Of a stretch of DNA of 64,000 bases, positions 56,122 to 64,000 are shown piece by piece. The DNA is taken from positions 620,001 through 684,000 of the forward strand of contig NZ_RQPJ01000002.1 in the NCBI RefSeq assembly GCF_003957295.1, read 5' to 3'. Position 1 is the first letter of the stretch. The number at the start of each line of letters is the position of its first letter. Made by a program: the position numbers and the translations under genes. Source of the DNA: Arenibacter aquaticus. GTDB taxonomy: Bacteria; Bacteroidota; Bacteroidia; Flavobacteriales; Flavobacteriaceae. A model generated the notes under the pieces. The model was not told the DNA's origin and did no database searches. It saw only the letters and a list, made by a program, of their open reading frames with translations.

Positions 56122-56931
56122 TTATTTTAGTACTTCGGTGTTATAAAAATTCATGTAGGCCTCCTCAAATTCCTGCAACGGCACATAGGGCAATACAGGC
56201 TTTTGGAGATTGGATATATAGTCACCTAAATCAGCCGGAATATCCTCGGCAGCTAAAATAACTGCATCGGAATAATCCACTGCAACTTTTAACAAATTAT
56301 TATAATTGGGATCCTCAAGCGCCTCCACGCTCTCTTCGGGAATGCCATCAAAAGCAATTTTTTTTATAATATCCTTATTCAAGGAACCGTCAAATCCTTG
56401 ACCAAAGACAGACATCACTATCTTACTTTCGGAAAACAAGGGTTCGTCCGAGTAGAATTTCTTAAGGTACAGGGGAAGCAAAGAAGCCATCCAGCCATGT
56501 ACATGTATAATGTCCGGGGACCAATTTAATTTCTTTACAGTCTCAACTACTCCCTTTGCAAAAAAGATAGCTCTCTCATCGTTATCGGGGAAAGCCTTGC
56601 CTTCCTCGTCCGTAAAAGTCGCCTTTCTTTTAAAGTATTCATCATTGTCGATAAAATACACCTGAATACGTTCTCTAGGTATAGATGCCACTTTTATGAT
56701 CAAAGGCATATCCATATCGTTGATCACCAAATTCATTCCAGACAATCTTATTACCTCGTGTAGTTGGTGCCTTCGCTCGTTAATATTTCCAAACCTAGGC
56801 ATAAATATCCTAATCTGGCCCCCATTACTATTGACCATTCTTGGGGTTTCGTAAGACATTAAGGAAACTTCGTTCTCTGGTAGATAGGGTACTAATTCTG
56901 AAGATACAAACAATATCTTTTTGCCATTCAT
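56122..56931 (-). CDS. Glycogen/starch synthase-like N-terminal domain protein (GT5-like, short)
   Basis: This 269-aa protein matches the catalytic N-terminal half of GT5 synthases (MNGKKILFVSSELVPYLPEN, IIHVHGWMASLLPLYLKKFY). The C-terminal GT1 half of a full synthase (about 480 aa) is missing, and the KTGGL ADP-glucose motif expected right after the first strand is replaced by LPENEVS. It is therefore unlikely to polymerise glucose as in E. coli. The short form sits beside panC and DUF4270. It reads leftward, divergent from panC, with 103 bases between them. Confidence 0.82.
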   Translation of the reverse strand: MNGKKILFVSSELVPYLPENEVSLMSYETPRMVNSNGGQIRIFMPRFGNINERRHQLHEVIRLSGMNLVINDMDMPLIIKVASIPRERIQVYFIDNDEYFKRKATFTDEEGKAFPDNDERAIFFAKGVVETVKKLNWSPDIIHVHGWMASLLPLYLKKFYSDEPLFSESKIVMSVFGQGFDGSLNKDIIKKIAFDGIPEESVEALEDPNYNNLLKVAVDYSDAVILAAEDIPADLGDYISNLQKPVLPYVPLQEFEEAYMNFYNTEVLK

Positions 56932-56967
56932 AAAAGCAATATTTTATTTATAGTGTAAGAGAAAGTG

Positions 56968-57014
56968 CAAAATTACAAAAATTATGCACATTAGCAGTAT
57001 TTATAGTAAGTTTG
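56968..57014. promoter_or_regulatory. Divergent candidate -7 elements for the glycogen-synthase-like gene and panC
   Basis: CAAAATTA at 56968-56975 reads TAATTTTG on the minus strand, 36 bases before the GT5-like start. TAAGTTTG at 57007-57014 fits TANNTTTG, 20 bases before panC. No clear -33 TTTG is found for either. A further match, TAACTTTG at 57928-57935, sits only 4 bases before the panD ATG and may be chance. Confidence 0.4.
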
Positions 57015-57034
57015 CTCTCTTTTAAGTAAAACGC

Positions 57035-57877
57035 ATGCAGTTAATTAACACTAAAAAGGACCTAAAAACGTATTTGGAAGGCCTGTCAGAATCCACATCA
57101 GTCGGCTTGGTACCTACCATGGGAGCACTGCATTCCGGGCATATTTCCCTAGTTGAGCGCGCGGTCAGGGAAAACCATGTTACCATTGTGAGTATCTTTG
57201 TGAACCCCACACAGTTCAACAACCAGGAAGACCTTGAAAAATACCCCAATACCTTAGAGGCCGACATCTCGCTTTTAAGTTCTGTCACGGAAAACTTGTT
57301 GATTTTTGCGCCTTCTGCCGCAGAAATGTACTCTGATAAAATCTCCTCCAAATCCTACAATTTTGAAGGTTTGGAACATGTTATGGAAGGAGAATTTAGA
57401 CCGGGTCATTTTGACGGGGTGGGGACTATAGTGGAAAAATTGTTGAGATTGGTCTCGCCACACAGGGCCTATTTTGGTGAAAAAGATTTTCAGCAGCTGC
57501 AGATTATCAAGAAACTGGTGCGTATTACGGATATAGATGTAGAAATTGTTGGCTGCCCCATTGTTAGAGAGCCCAACGGTTTAGCTATGAGCTCTAGGAA
57601 CGAAAGGCTGTCAAAAGACCAAAGAAAAGAGGCTGGTTTTATATACCAGACCCTAAAAGCTGCCAAAAAGGAATTTGGCACGAAAAGTGCTGATTATGTC
57701 ATGGATTGGGTTAGAAAAGAATTTGAAACCCATCCAGATCTAAAATTGGAATATATTAAAATTGCCGATGTAGACCAGCTACAAGCTGTTACCACCAAAA
57801 ACAACTCGCAAGAGTATAGGGCCTTTATTGCGGTTTACATTGGTGATGTAAGACTTATAGACAACATAGCCCTATAA
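57035..57877 (+). CDS. panC: Pantothenate synthetase
   Basis: This 280-aa protein has the PanC signatures: VPTMGALHSGHISLVERA (HIGH-like nucleotide site), FVNPTQFNNQEDLEKYP, HFDGVGTIVEKLL, FGEKDFQQLQ and SSRNERL. It joins pantoate and beta-alanine with ATP to make pantothenate in the cytoplasm. Its length is normal. The panD gene that makes beta-alanine lies 62 bases downstream, so the two pathway steps are encoded together. Confidence 0.98.
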   Translation: MQLINTKKDLKTYLEGLSESTSVGLVPTMGALHSGHISLVERAVRENHVTIVSIFVNPTQFNNQEDLEKYPNTLEADISLLSSVTENLLIFAPSAAEMYSDKISSKSYNFEGLEHVMEGEFRPGHFDGVGTIVEKLLRLVSPHRAYFGEKDFQQLQIIKKLVRITDIDVEIVGCPIVREPNGLAMSSRNERLSKDQRKEAGFIYQTLKAAKKEFGTKSADYVMDWVRKEFETHPDLKLEYIKIADVDQLQAVTTKNNSQEYRAFIAVYIGDVRLIDNIAL

Positions 57878-57939
57878 CCCCTAAATGGTTCCATAAGCTA
57901 AATTAGGGTAATAACTAGCAAATTGATTAACTTTGTCCC

Positions 57940-58290
57940 ATGCAAATAGAAGTAGTAAAATCTAAAATACACCGCGTAAAAGTGACGGGTGCCGACCTAA
58001 ATTATATAGGGAGCATTACCATTGATGAAGATTTGATGGATGCGGCGAATATTATTAGAGGCGAGAAAGTGCAAATTGTAAACAATAACAATGGTGAGAG
58101 GCTGGAAACCTACGCCATTCCCGGGACCAGGGGCAGTGGAGAGGTAACCCTTAATGGTGCCGCTGCAAGAAAAGTAGCCGTGGGCGACATATTAATACTC
58201 ATAACCTACGCACATATGGATATTGAATTGGCCAAAAAATTCAATCCTTCCTTGGTTTTCCCCAATGAGGAAAACAATCTCTTGACCTAA
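57940..58290 (+). CDS. panD: Aspartate 1-decarboxylase
   Basis: This 116-aa proenzyme has the self-cleavage site G24-S25 in [10 protein letters not shown], which yields the pyruvoyl group on Ser25. [14 protein letters not shown] and the [20 protein letters not shown] segment are also typical. It decarboxylates aspartate to beta-alanine for PanC. It lies 62 bases after panC, and the next gene starts 3 bases after its stop. Confidence 0.97.
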   Translation: MQIEVVKSKIHRVKVTGADLNYIGSITIDEDLMDAANIIRGEKVQIVNNNNGERLETYAIPGTRGSGEVTLNGAAARKVAVGDILILITYAHMDIELAKKFNPSLVFPNEENNLLT

Positions 58291-58293
58291 ATT

Positions 58294-59259
58294 TTGAAAG
58301 CTTCCATAGAGAAAACGCTAAAAACGGTACTACCAATTGGCTTGGGGGTATTTTTAATATGGTATTCTTACTATTCCACTTCCAAAGAAGATAGGCAACA
58401 AATCCTGCATTATATTAAAAATGCCGATTTGTTTTGGGTAGGCATATCCGTTTTTTTAGGAATTCTAACCCACATCTCACGTGCCATTCGTTGGAATTAT
58501 TTACTGGAGCCATTGGGCTACCGACCAAAATTATTCAATAATATCCTGATAATTCTAACTGCCTATTTTACCAATTTAGGTATTCCGAGATCCGGGGAAA
58601 TCTTAAGGGCCACCGCCTTAGCCTCCTATGAAGGGGTTCCTTTTCAAAAAGGATTTGGTACCATTGTTACGGAACGGGTGATAGATTTGATCATGTTACT
58701 GCTTGTGATTGTCATAGCCCTAATTATGCAAACCGATATCATCTGGGGTTTCTTACAGGAAAAGGGGTTTAGTCTTGCGCTTCTGTCCGTTGTCCTAACT
58801 TCTGGTATTTTAGGGTTGATTCTATTGCTGTATTTTGTTAAAAAATCCAAAATAGGCCTTGCTGTTAAACTAAAACACTTCCTAAAGGGAATGCTAGACG
58901 GTATTCTTAGCATTTTTAAGATGAGGTACAAATGGCGGTTTATATTCCACACCATTTTTATATGGGCAGCCTATATCGCCATGTTTTGGGTAATAAAGTA
59001 CACGGTTGTAGATACTACTGACCTGGGTCTAAGCCAGTTGATTGTTGCCTTTGTGGCCGGTGCATTTGCTATGTCCGCTACCAATGGAGGTATTGGCATT
59101 TATCCTATTGCCGTTAGTGGGGCTTTGGCCATATTTGGCATAAATAAGATTTCTGCAGATGCCTTCGGTTGGATAATGTGGATTTCACAAACTTTGATGG
59201 TTGTAGTTTTTGGTGCAATATCTTTTCTGATATTACCGTTATGGAACAGAAACAAATAG
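58294..59259 (+). CDS. UPF0104/lysylphosphatidylglycerol synthase-TM family membrane protein
   Basis: This 321-aa hydrophobic protein has about eight predicted membrane helices. The motifs GILTHISRAIRWNYLLEP, NLGIPRSGEILRATALASYE and TNGGIGIYPIAVSGALAIFG are typical of the UPF0104 family (flippase-like domain of MprF). Family members are proposed lipid or lipid-linked transporters, but no substrate is known here. It starts with TTG 3 bases after panD. The context does not tie it to pantothenate. Confidence 0.9.
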   Translation: MKASIEKTLKTVLPIGLGVFLIWYSYYSTSKEDRQQILHYIKNADLFWVGISVFLGILTHISRAIRWNYLLEPLGYRPKLFNNILIILTAYFTNLGIPRSGEILRATALASYEGVPFQKGFGTIVTERVIDLIMLLLVIVIALIMQTDIIWGFLQEKGFSLALLSVVLTSGILGLILLLYFVKKSKIGLAVKLKHFLKGMLDGILSIFKMRYKWRFIFHTIFIWAAYIAMFWVIKYTVVDTTDLGLSQLIVAFVAGAFAMSATNGGIGIYPIAVSGALAIFGINKISADAFGWIMWISQTLMVVVFGAISFLILPLWNRNK

Positions 59260-59284
59260 TTTTCTATTGCCCAAAAATTACGCT

Positions 59285-60427
59285 ATGCAACGTATACTCA
59301 CCTTATTGCTCCTGTTTCTATGTCTTGGGATCAACGCACAGGTAACCCAAGAAATTTTTGAATCCTTTAAATTACAGGAAAGACGGGATGTGCGGTATTA
59401 TTTTCCAGAAAGCTACACCGAAGAAAAAAAGTACCCGCTCATTGTGGTTTTGGATGCTGAATACCTGTTTGACCAAGTAGTGGCCAACTCCAAGTTTTAC
59501 AGTAATTTCCACGGTATGCCCGAAGCAATAGTGGTTGGGGTTCACCAGTCCAAAAACAACCTAAGGGAGTTTGACTGCGGTTTTGAAGCCGATAGTGGTT
59601 TGCCAACAGAAAAAGGAAAATTGTTTTTTGAATTCTTGGGAATGGAACTAATTCCATATTTGGAAACCAAATACAATACGGCGCCTTTTAAAATGTTCGT
59701 AGGTTATGACATTACCGCAAACTTTGGCAATTTTTACCTGTTTAAGGAAGATTCCCTCTTTAACGCCTATATCAATATTTCACCAACACTGGCCCCGGAA
59801 ATGGAAAACAGAATTCCCTCTAGGCTATCTGCAATGAACAAAAAGATATTTTATCAATTGATATTGGAAGGGGAAAAAAGTGAATACACCAATAGAATAC
59901 TTGACTTGGACCAAGCCCTTAAAACTTTAGAGGCAGATAATATACACTACTACTTTGATCACTATAAGGATGCCGATCATATTTCCGTGGCCTCCTATGG
60001 AATAGGCAAGGCCTTTGACAATATCTTTGGCATGTTTAAACCCATAAGCCCGAAGGAATACAGGGAAAAGATCTTAACCTCGGTATACCCTGTCTTTAAG
60101 TATTTGGAAGACAAACAAAGTTCTATAGAAAATCTTTTTGGCTTTAAAAAGAAAACAAGTCTTAATGATATTATGGCCATATATGCAGGTTCCAGGAAAA
60201 AGGAGGATTTTGAATCCCTGAAACCCTTATCCGAACTGTGTAAAGAAGAATATCCCAACACCATGCTGGGCTTTTACTTTGAAGGGGAGTATTATGAGCA
60301 AATGGGCGAGCCCAAGAAAGCACTTAGAACTTTTGAAAAGGCTTTTGGTATGGAGGAAATAGATTTCCTTACCAAGGAAATGGCTTTGGAAAAAATAGAT
60401 GCACTGAAGGCCGATTTCGGCTATTAA
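59285..60427 (+). CDS. Exported esterase D-like protein lacking the catalytic serine
   Basis: This 380-aa protein has a signal peptide (MQRILTLLLLFLCLGINAQ) and matches the putative esterase family: RRDVRYYFPESYTEEKKYPL, IVVLDAEYLFDQV and FNAYINISPTL. Where esterases carry the G-x-S-x-G elbow, it has G140-Y-D142-I-T-A, so the nucleophile Ser is Asp. The histidine region ADHISVASYGIG remains. The last 90 residues look like a small helical repeat. It is probably not a normal hydrolase. The ATG at 59285 is chosen over a TTG at 59267 because it starts the signal. Confidence 0.85.
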   Translation: MQRILTLLLLFLCLGINAQVTQEIFESFKLQERRDVRYYFPESYTEEKKYPLIVVLDAEYLFDQVVANSKFYSNFHGMPEAIVVGVHQSKNNLREFDCGFEADSGLPTEKGKLFFEFLGMELIPYLETKYNTAPFKMFVGYDITANFGNFYLFKEDSLFNAYINISPTLAPEMENRIPSRLSAMNKKIFYQLILEGEKSEYTNRILDLDQALKTLEADNIHYYFDHYKDADHISVASYGIGKAFDNIFGMFKPISPKEYREKILTSVYPVFKYLEDKQSSIENLFGFKKKTSLNDIMAIYAGSRKKEDFESLKPLSELCKEEYPNTMLGFYFEGEYYEQMGEPKKALRTFEKAFGMEEIDFLTKEMALEKIDALKADFGY

Positions 60428-60590
60428 TAACAGTAGCACATCACCGTTGGTTATCTATCCAGGCATACACTTGTTTGTATTCCTTGCACATGCATAGTTG
60501 AACATAATTCCAATGTTTTGCTACAGGTCTTTAAAAGACTTACTCTTTTTGAAACTTCTTATTACCTTAGCGCAATTAGTTAGTTAGATA

Positions 60591-61952
60591 ATGGCCAAAA
60601 CAAAAACAGCTTTTTTTTGTCAGCACTGTGGCACCCAATACCCCAAATGGGTAGGACAATGCGGTGCCTGCAAGCAATGGAACACGGTGGTGGAAGAAGT
60701 AATCCAAAAAGAGGAAAAAGTCTCATGGCAAAGCAGTTCTCCCGCCTCAAAGAAAGTTGCCAAGCCCTTGAGGGTCAATGAAATTAGCACTGATAAGGAG
60801 CTTAGGATAAATACGTATGACCAAGAATTCAACAGGGTTCTAGGAGGGGGGTTGGTTCCTGGATCCTTAACACTCTTGGGCGGTGAACCGGGCGTGGGCA
60901 AGAGTACCTTGCTCCTGCAAATAGCATTAAGGCTTCCTTACAAAACCCTTTATGTTTCCGGGGAAGAAAGCCAAAAACAAATTAAGATGCGGGCAGACCG
61001 TATACAGCCCAATAGCGAAAACTGTCTTATTCTTACCGAAACCAAAACACAAAATATATTTAAACAGATAGAATCTACGGAACCGGACATTGTGGTGGTA
61101 GACTCCATACAGACATTGCATACCGATTATATTGAATCTACAGCAGGGAGTATTTCCCAAATTAGGGAGTGTACCGCAGAGTTAATAAAATATGCAAAAG
61201 AGAGCAATACCCCTGTGATACTCATAGGCCATATAACAAAGGACGGCACTATTGCAGGTCCAAAAATCCTGGAGCATATGGTAGATACGGTATTACAATT
61301 TGAAGGAGACAGAAATTATGTATATCGGATCCTTAGAGCTTTAAAAAACAGATTTGGTTCTACCGCGGAATTGGGTATTTATGAAATGCAGGGTGGCGGA
61401 TTGCGGGAGGTGAACAATCCATCCGAAATTTTGATTTCCAAGAATGACGAGGGGCTTAGTGGCACGTCAATAGCTTCTACGGTAGAAGGTATGCGCCCAT
61501 TGATGATAGAAATTCAGGCCTTGGTAAGTACTGCCGTGTACGGTACTCCCCAACGCTCTACTACGGGCTATAACGCCAAACGATTAAATATGCTTTTGGC
61601 AGTATTGGAAAAAAGAGCTGGTTTTAAACTGGGCGCAAAAGATGTTTTCCTGAATATCACAGGGGGAATCTCGGTAGATGATCCTGCCATAGACCTGGCA
61701 GTGATTGCTGCCATTCTCTCCAGCAATGAGGATGTCCCCATTGAAAAAGGGGTCTGTTTTGCGGCAGAAGTTGGTCTGGCTGGTGAAATTAGGCCTGTAC
61801 AACGAATAGATCAGCGTATTTTGGAGGCCGAAAAACTGGGTTTCTCTTCCATATACGTGTCCAAAAACAATAAGATTACCCTTAAGAAGACCAACATCCA
61901 AATTAATCTCGTAGCCAAGATAGAAGATGTAGCCAACAGCCTATTTTTATAG
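60591..61952 (+). CDS. radA: DNA repair protein RadA (Sms)
   Basis: This 453-aa protein has a C4 zinc finger (C10, C13, C24, C27), the Walker A GGEPGVGKST (98-107), the RadA KNRFG motif (252-256) and a Lon-protease-like C-terminal domain (VFLNITGGISVDDPAIDLAV and onward). It is a cytoplasmic branch-migration helicase in recombination and repair. The expected Lon-like Ser is absent, as usual for RadA. Confidence 0.98.
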   Translation: MAKTKTAFFCQHCGTQYPKWVGQCGACKQWNTVVEEVIQKEEKVSWQSSSPASKKVAKPLRVNEISTDKELRINTYDQEFNRVLGGGLVPGSLTLLGGEPGVGKSTLLLQIALRLPYKTLYVSGEESQKQIKMRADRIQPNSENCLILTETKTQNIFKQIESTEPDIVVVDSIQTLHTDYIESTAGSISQIRECTAELIKYAKESNTPVILIGHITKDGTIAGPKILEHMVDTVLQFEGDRNYVYRILRALKNRFGSTAELGIYEMQGGGLREVNNPSEILISKNDEGLSGTSIASTVEGMRPLMIEIQALVSTAVYGTPQRSTTGYNAKRLNMLLAVLEKRAGFKLGAKDVFLNITGGISVDDPAIDLAVIAAILSSNEDVPIEKGVCFAAEVGLAGEIRPVQRIDQRILEAEKLGFSSIYVSKNNKITLKKTNIQINLVAKIEDVANSLFL

Positions 61953-62048
61953 GGCTCGGACAAGCTTATAATTGTGAATTTTATTCTCTCGGACGTGGGT
62001 TCATTGGGCCATTGGCATAACCACAGCTATAATTCAGCTTGGCCACAC

Positions 62049-62159
62049 TTAGTTTTTGGAGTTAAAGATTCTTGCCAAAACCAACATTAACACAACAACA
62101 ACAACTATGAGCCCCAGTTGCCAAAAACCTACTTTCAAATAATTCATCAGTGTGTACAT
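62049..62159 (-). CDS. 36-aa single-pass membrane miniprotein behind the aldo/keto reductase
   Basis: An ATG at 62159 starts a frame of 36 codons ending in TAA at 62049-62051. An internal ATG (codon 5, 62147) could also serve. The peptide runs from MYTLMNYLKVGFWQ through a hydrophobic stretch (LGLIVVVVVLMLVLA) to a basic end RIFNSKN, a standard one-helix layout. It starts 4 bases after the aldo/keto reductase stop on the same strand, which suggests translational coupling. No family is recognised. Confidence 0.6.
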   Translation of the reverse strand: MYTLMNYLKVGFWQLGLIVVVVVLMLVLARIFNSKN

Positions 62160-62163
62160 AGAA

Positions 62164-63204
62164 TCAAGGAGCTGGATTTGGAATTTGGTTATGTATGGCT
62201 TCTATGCCTTTTAGGACCTCATCACTTAGTGTTAAGTGTATACTATCAATATTCTCTTTTAGTTGTGCCATAGTGGTGGCTCCAATGATATTAGAGGTAA
62301 GGAACGGCCTTGAGGTTACAAAAGCAAGCGCCATTTGAGCCAATGATAAATTGTTGGCCTCGGCCAATTCGTAATATTTTTGGGTGGCCTTAACGGCTGT
62401 ATCACCACTATACCTATCATAATTGGGAAACAGGGCTATCCTGGATTTTTCTGGCTTATTGCCATCCAGATACTTTCCGCTCAATACGCCAAAAGCCATA
62501 GGGGAATACGCCAAGAGTCCCAAGTTTTCACGATGGGAAATCTCTGCTAAACCAACCTCAAAAAGTCTATTTAAAAGACTGTAAGGATTCTGTATGGTAG
62601 CCATTCTTGGCAGGCTTGCATGGACCTTGCTTTCCTCCAAGTATCGCATGGCGCCCCAAGGAGTTTCATTGGATATGCCCACATGCCTAATTTTTCCTTC
62701 CTTGATAAGGTCTCTCAAAGTTTCCAGGATCTGATGAATATTATCTTCCCAAAAATCGCTTATATCATATTTGTACCCCCTTTTTCCAAAGTAATTGGTA
62801 GAACGGTCTGGCCAATGCAACTGGTATAGGTCTATATAATCTGTCTGCAGTCTTTTTAAACTGCCTTCCACGGCTTCGGTAATAGATTCCCTATTTATAC
62901 CTGTTGGCCTGATAAATTTTGCCATTTCCGATTTACCCACAATTTTGGAAGCCAAAACTATTTTATCCCGATTTCCACTTTTCTTGAACCAGTTTCCAAT
63001 AATACGTTCCGTATCGGCATAGCGCTCCTTGGTTGCTGGAATAGGATATAATTCTGCGGTGTCAAAGAAGTTCACTCCTTGGTCCAGGGCGTAATCCATT
63101 TGTTGGTGCCCCTCTTCCTCGGTATTCTGTCGGCCCCAGGTCATGGTGCCCAAACATATCTTACTTACTTCTATATCCGTATTTGGGAGGTTTGTGTATT
63201 TCAT
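62164..63204 (-). CDS. Aldo/keto reductase (Tas-like)
   Basis: This 346-aa protein has the aldo/keto reductase tetrad: D48 and Y53 in FFDTAELYP, K87 in LASKIVG and H130 in LYQLHWPD. The NADP-binding end ITSRPFLTSNIIGATTMAQL is also present in the family form (VTSRPFLTSNIIGATTMAQL). It reduces carbonyl compounds with NADPH in the cytoplasm, substrate unknown; YELAEANNLSLAQMALAF and YSPMAFGVLSGKYL are Tas-like. It lies 48 bases downstream of xth on the same strand. Confidence 0.94.
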   Translation of the reverse strand: MKYTNLPNTDIEVSKICLGTMTWGRQNTEEEGHQQMDYALDQGVNFFDTAELYPIPATKERYADTERIIGNWFKKSGNRDKIVLASKIVGKSEMAKFIRPTGINRESITEAVEGSLKRLQTDYIDLYQLHWPDRSTNYFGKRGYKYDISDFWEDNIHQILETLRDLIKEGKIRHVGISNETPWGAMRYLEESKVHASLPRMATIQNPYSLLNRLFEVGLAEISHRENLGLLAYSPMAFGVLSGKYLDGNKPEKSRIALFPNYDRYSGDTAVKATQKYYELAEANNLSLAQMALAFVTSRPFLTSNIIGATTMAQLKENIDSIHLTLSDEVLKGIEAIHNQIPNPAP

Positions 63205-63252
63205 ATGATACTATCGCTTATGTATTATGGGTCTATGTTAAGGCAATTCATT

Positions 63253-64000
63253 TTATTCCAATTCCACCAGAATGGGACAGTGATCACTATGAACAGCCTG
63301 TGACAAAATTACAGATCGCTTAAGCCTATCCAAGAGTGGTGTGCTCACCAAACCGTAGTCTAAACGCCACCCTTTATTATTGGCGCGTGAATTGGCCCTA
63401 TAGCTCCACCAGGTATAATTGTCCGGCTCTTTATTGAAATGTCTAAAACTATCTATAAATCCGCTGTCCAAGAAATTACCGATCCATTCCCTTTCTACGG
63501 GCAAAAATCCGGACACATTCTTATTTCGCACAGGATCGTGTATATCTATAGCCTGATGACAAATGTTGTAATCCCCACAGATAACCAAATTGGGTTTGGA
63601 TTTCTTTAAATCATCAACATACTCCTGGAAATCGGCCATATATTGCAATTTATGGTCCAACCTAGCTATGTTGGTTCCAGAAGGCAAGTAAAGGCTCATT
63701 ACCGATACCCCATTAAAATCGGCTCGGATATTCCTGCCTTCAAAATCCATATACTCTATTCCGGTCCCAAACTCCACATGGTCCGGTTCCGTTTTGGCAA
63801 GAATGGCCACCCCACTATAGCCCTTCTTTTGAGCGCTGTACCAATAGTGGTGCTTATAGCCCGAAGCTTCAATAAGTGAAAGGTCCAATTGCTCCTTATT
63901 GGCCTTTATTTCCTGTAGGCAGACCACATCCGGATCCACACTTTTTAACCAATCCAAAAAACCCTTGCCCAAGGCGGCCCTTATTCCATTTACATTGTAA
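63253..64000 (-). CDS. xth: Exodeoxyribonuclease III (5' end cut by window edge)
   Basis: The visible 249 residues cover most of an ExoIII/AP endonuclease. The cut N-terminus reads YNVNGIRAALGKGFLDWLKS, so the coding region passes the right edge and the first few residues are missing. VCLQEIKA holds the metal-binding glutamate, LVICGDYNICHQAIDIHDP the catalytic D-x-N, and VHSDHCPILVEL the terminal D-H. It acts on abasic sites in DNA repair. WRLDYGLVS is also typical. Confidence 0.95.
   Translation of the reverse strand, partial: YNVNGIRAALGKGFLDWLKSVDPDVVCLQEIKANKEQLDLSLIEASGYKHHYWYSAQKKGYSGVAILAKTEPDHVEFGTGIEYMDFEGRNIRADFNGVSVMSLYLPSGTNIARLDHKLQYMADFQEYVDDLKKSKPNLVICGDYNICHQAIDIHDPVRNKNVSGFLPVEREWIGNFLDSGFIDSFRHFNKEPDNYTWWSYRANSRANNKGWRLDYGLVSTPLLDRLKRSVILSQAVHSDHCPILVELE

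Overview
The window reads as chromosomal DNA from a Bacteroidota bacterium, most likely a marine member of the Flavobacteriaceae. The evidence is a SusC/SusD pair, an adhesin with SprB-type repeats and a type IX secretion (T9SS) C-terminal signal, DUF4270 and DUF4199 proteins, TANFOR-like and ASPIC/VCBS proteins, TANNTTTG-like promoter elements and the lack of Shine-Dalgarno sequences. The genus is not resolved. No phage, plasmid or CRISPR array was seen.

Layout. 1-11.8 kb: the 5' end of a tRNA (probably Ala), then mostly housekeeping genes: a universal stress protein, an acetyltransferase, a MATE exporter, an enoyl-CoA hydratase, a DUF4199 protein with a 37-aa membrane miniprotein, a PHP-domain lipoprotein, queD, lpxH, and a leftward osmC-like / PNGase F-like / recJ run. 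12-34 kb: a large accessory locus of secreted or envelope proteins, all on the + strand. It holds a beta-barrel with a helical tail (820 aa), a TANFOR/Fn3-like bipartite protein (about 1035 aa), two small exported proteins (234 and 209 aa), a REP-associated transposase between perfect inverted REP repeats, a 1673-aa exported beta-protein, a 685-aa Fn3 protein and a 1911-aa SprB-repeat protein with a T9SS sorting domain. 34-44 kb: a leftward susC-susD-ASPIC/VCBS-heptaheme cytochrome operon with no carbohydrate-active enzyme. 44.5-47 kb: small VOC and ABM enzymes, an exported Gfo/Idh/MocA oxidoreductase and a membrane protein. 47-54 kb: atpD-atpC, a TonB-dependent receptor and glmS. 54-59 kb: a DUF4270 lipoprotein and a glycogen-synthase-like protein, divergent from panC-panD-UPF0104. 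59-64 kb: an esterase-fold protein without its serine, radA, a 36-aa membrane miniprotein behind an aldo/keto reductase, and a truncated xth.

The best candidate for an undescribed system is the 12.9-34 kb locus. Its proteins nearly all carry export signals. One has a conserved N-terminal half, an acidic linker and an AT-rich distinct C-terminal half followed by two small, apparently related exported proteins. The set ends with a T9SS-type adhesin. This resembles a surface-display or polymorphic effector locus that relies on a T9SS encoded elsewhere, but that function is inferred. Other observations are predicted enzymes missing expected residues (PNGase F-like, esterase-like, glycogen-synthase-like), two membrane miniproteins and a decayed copy of one of them.
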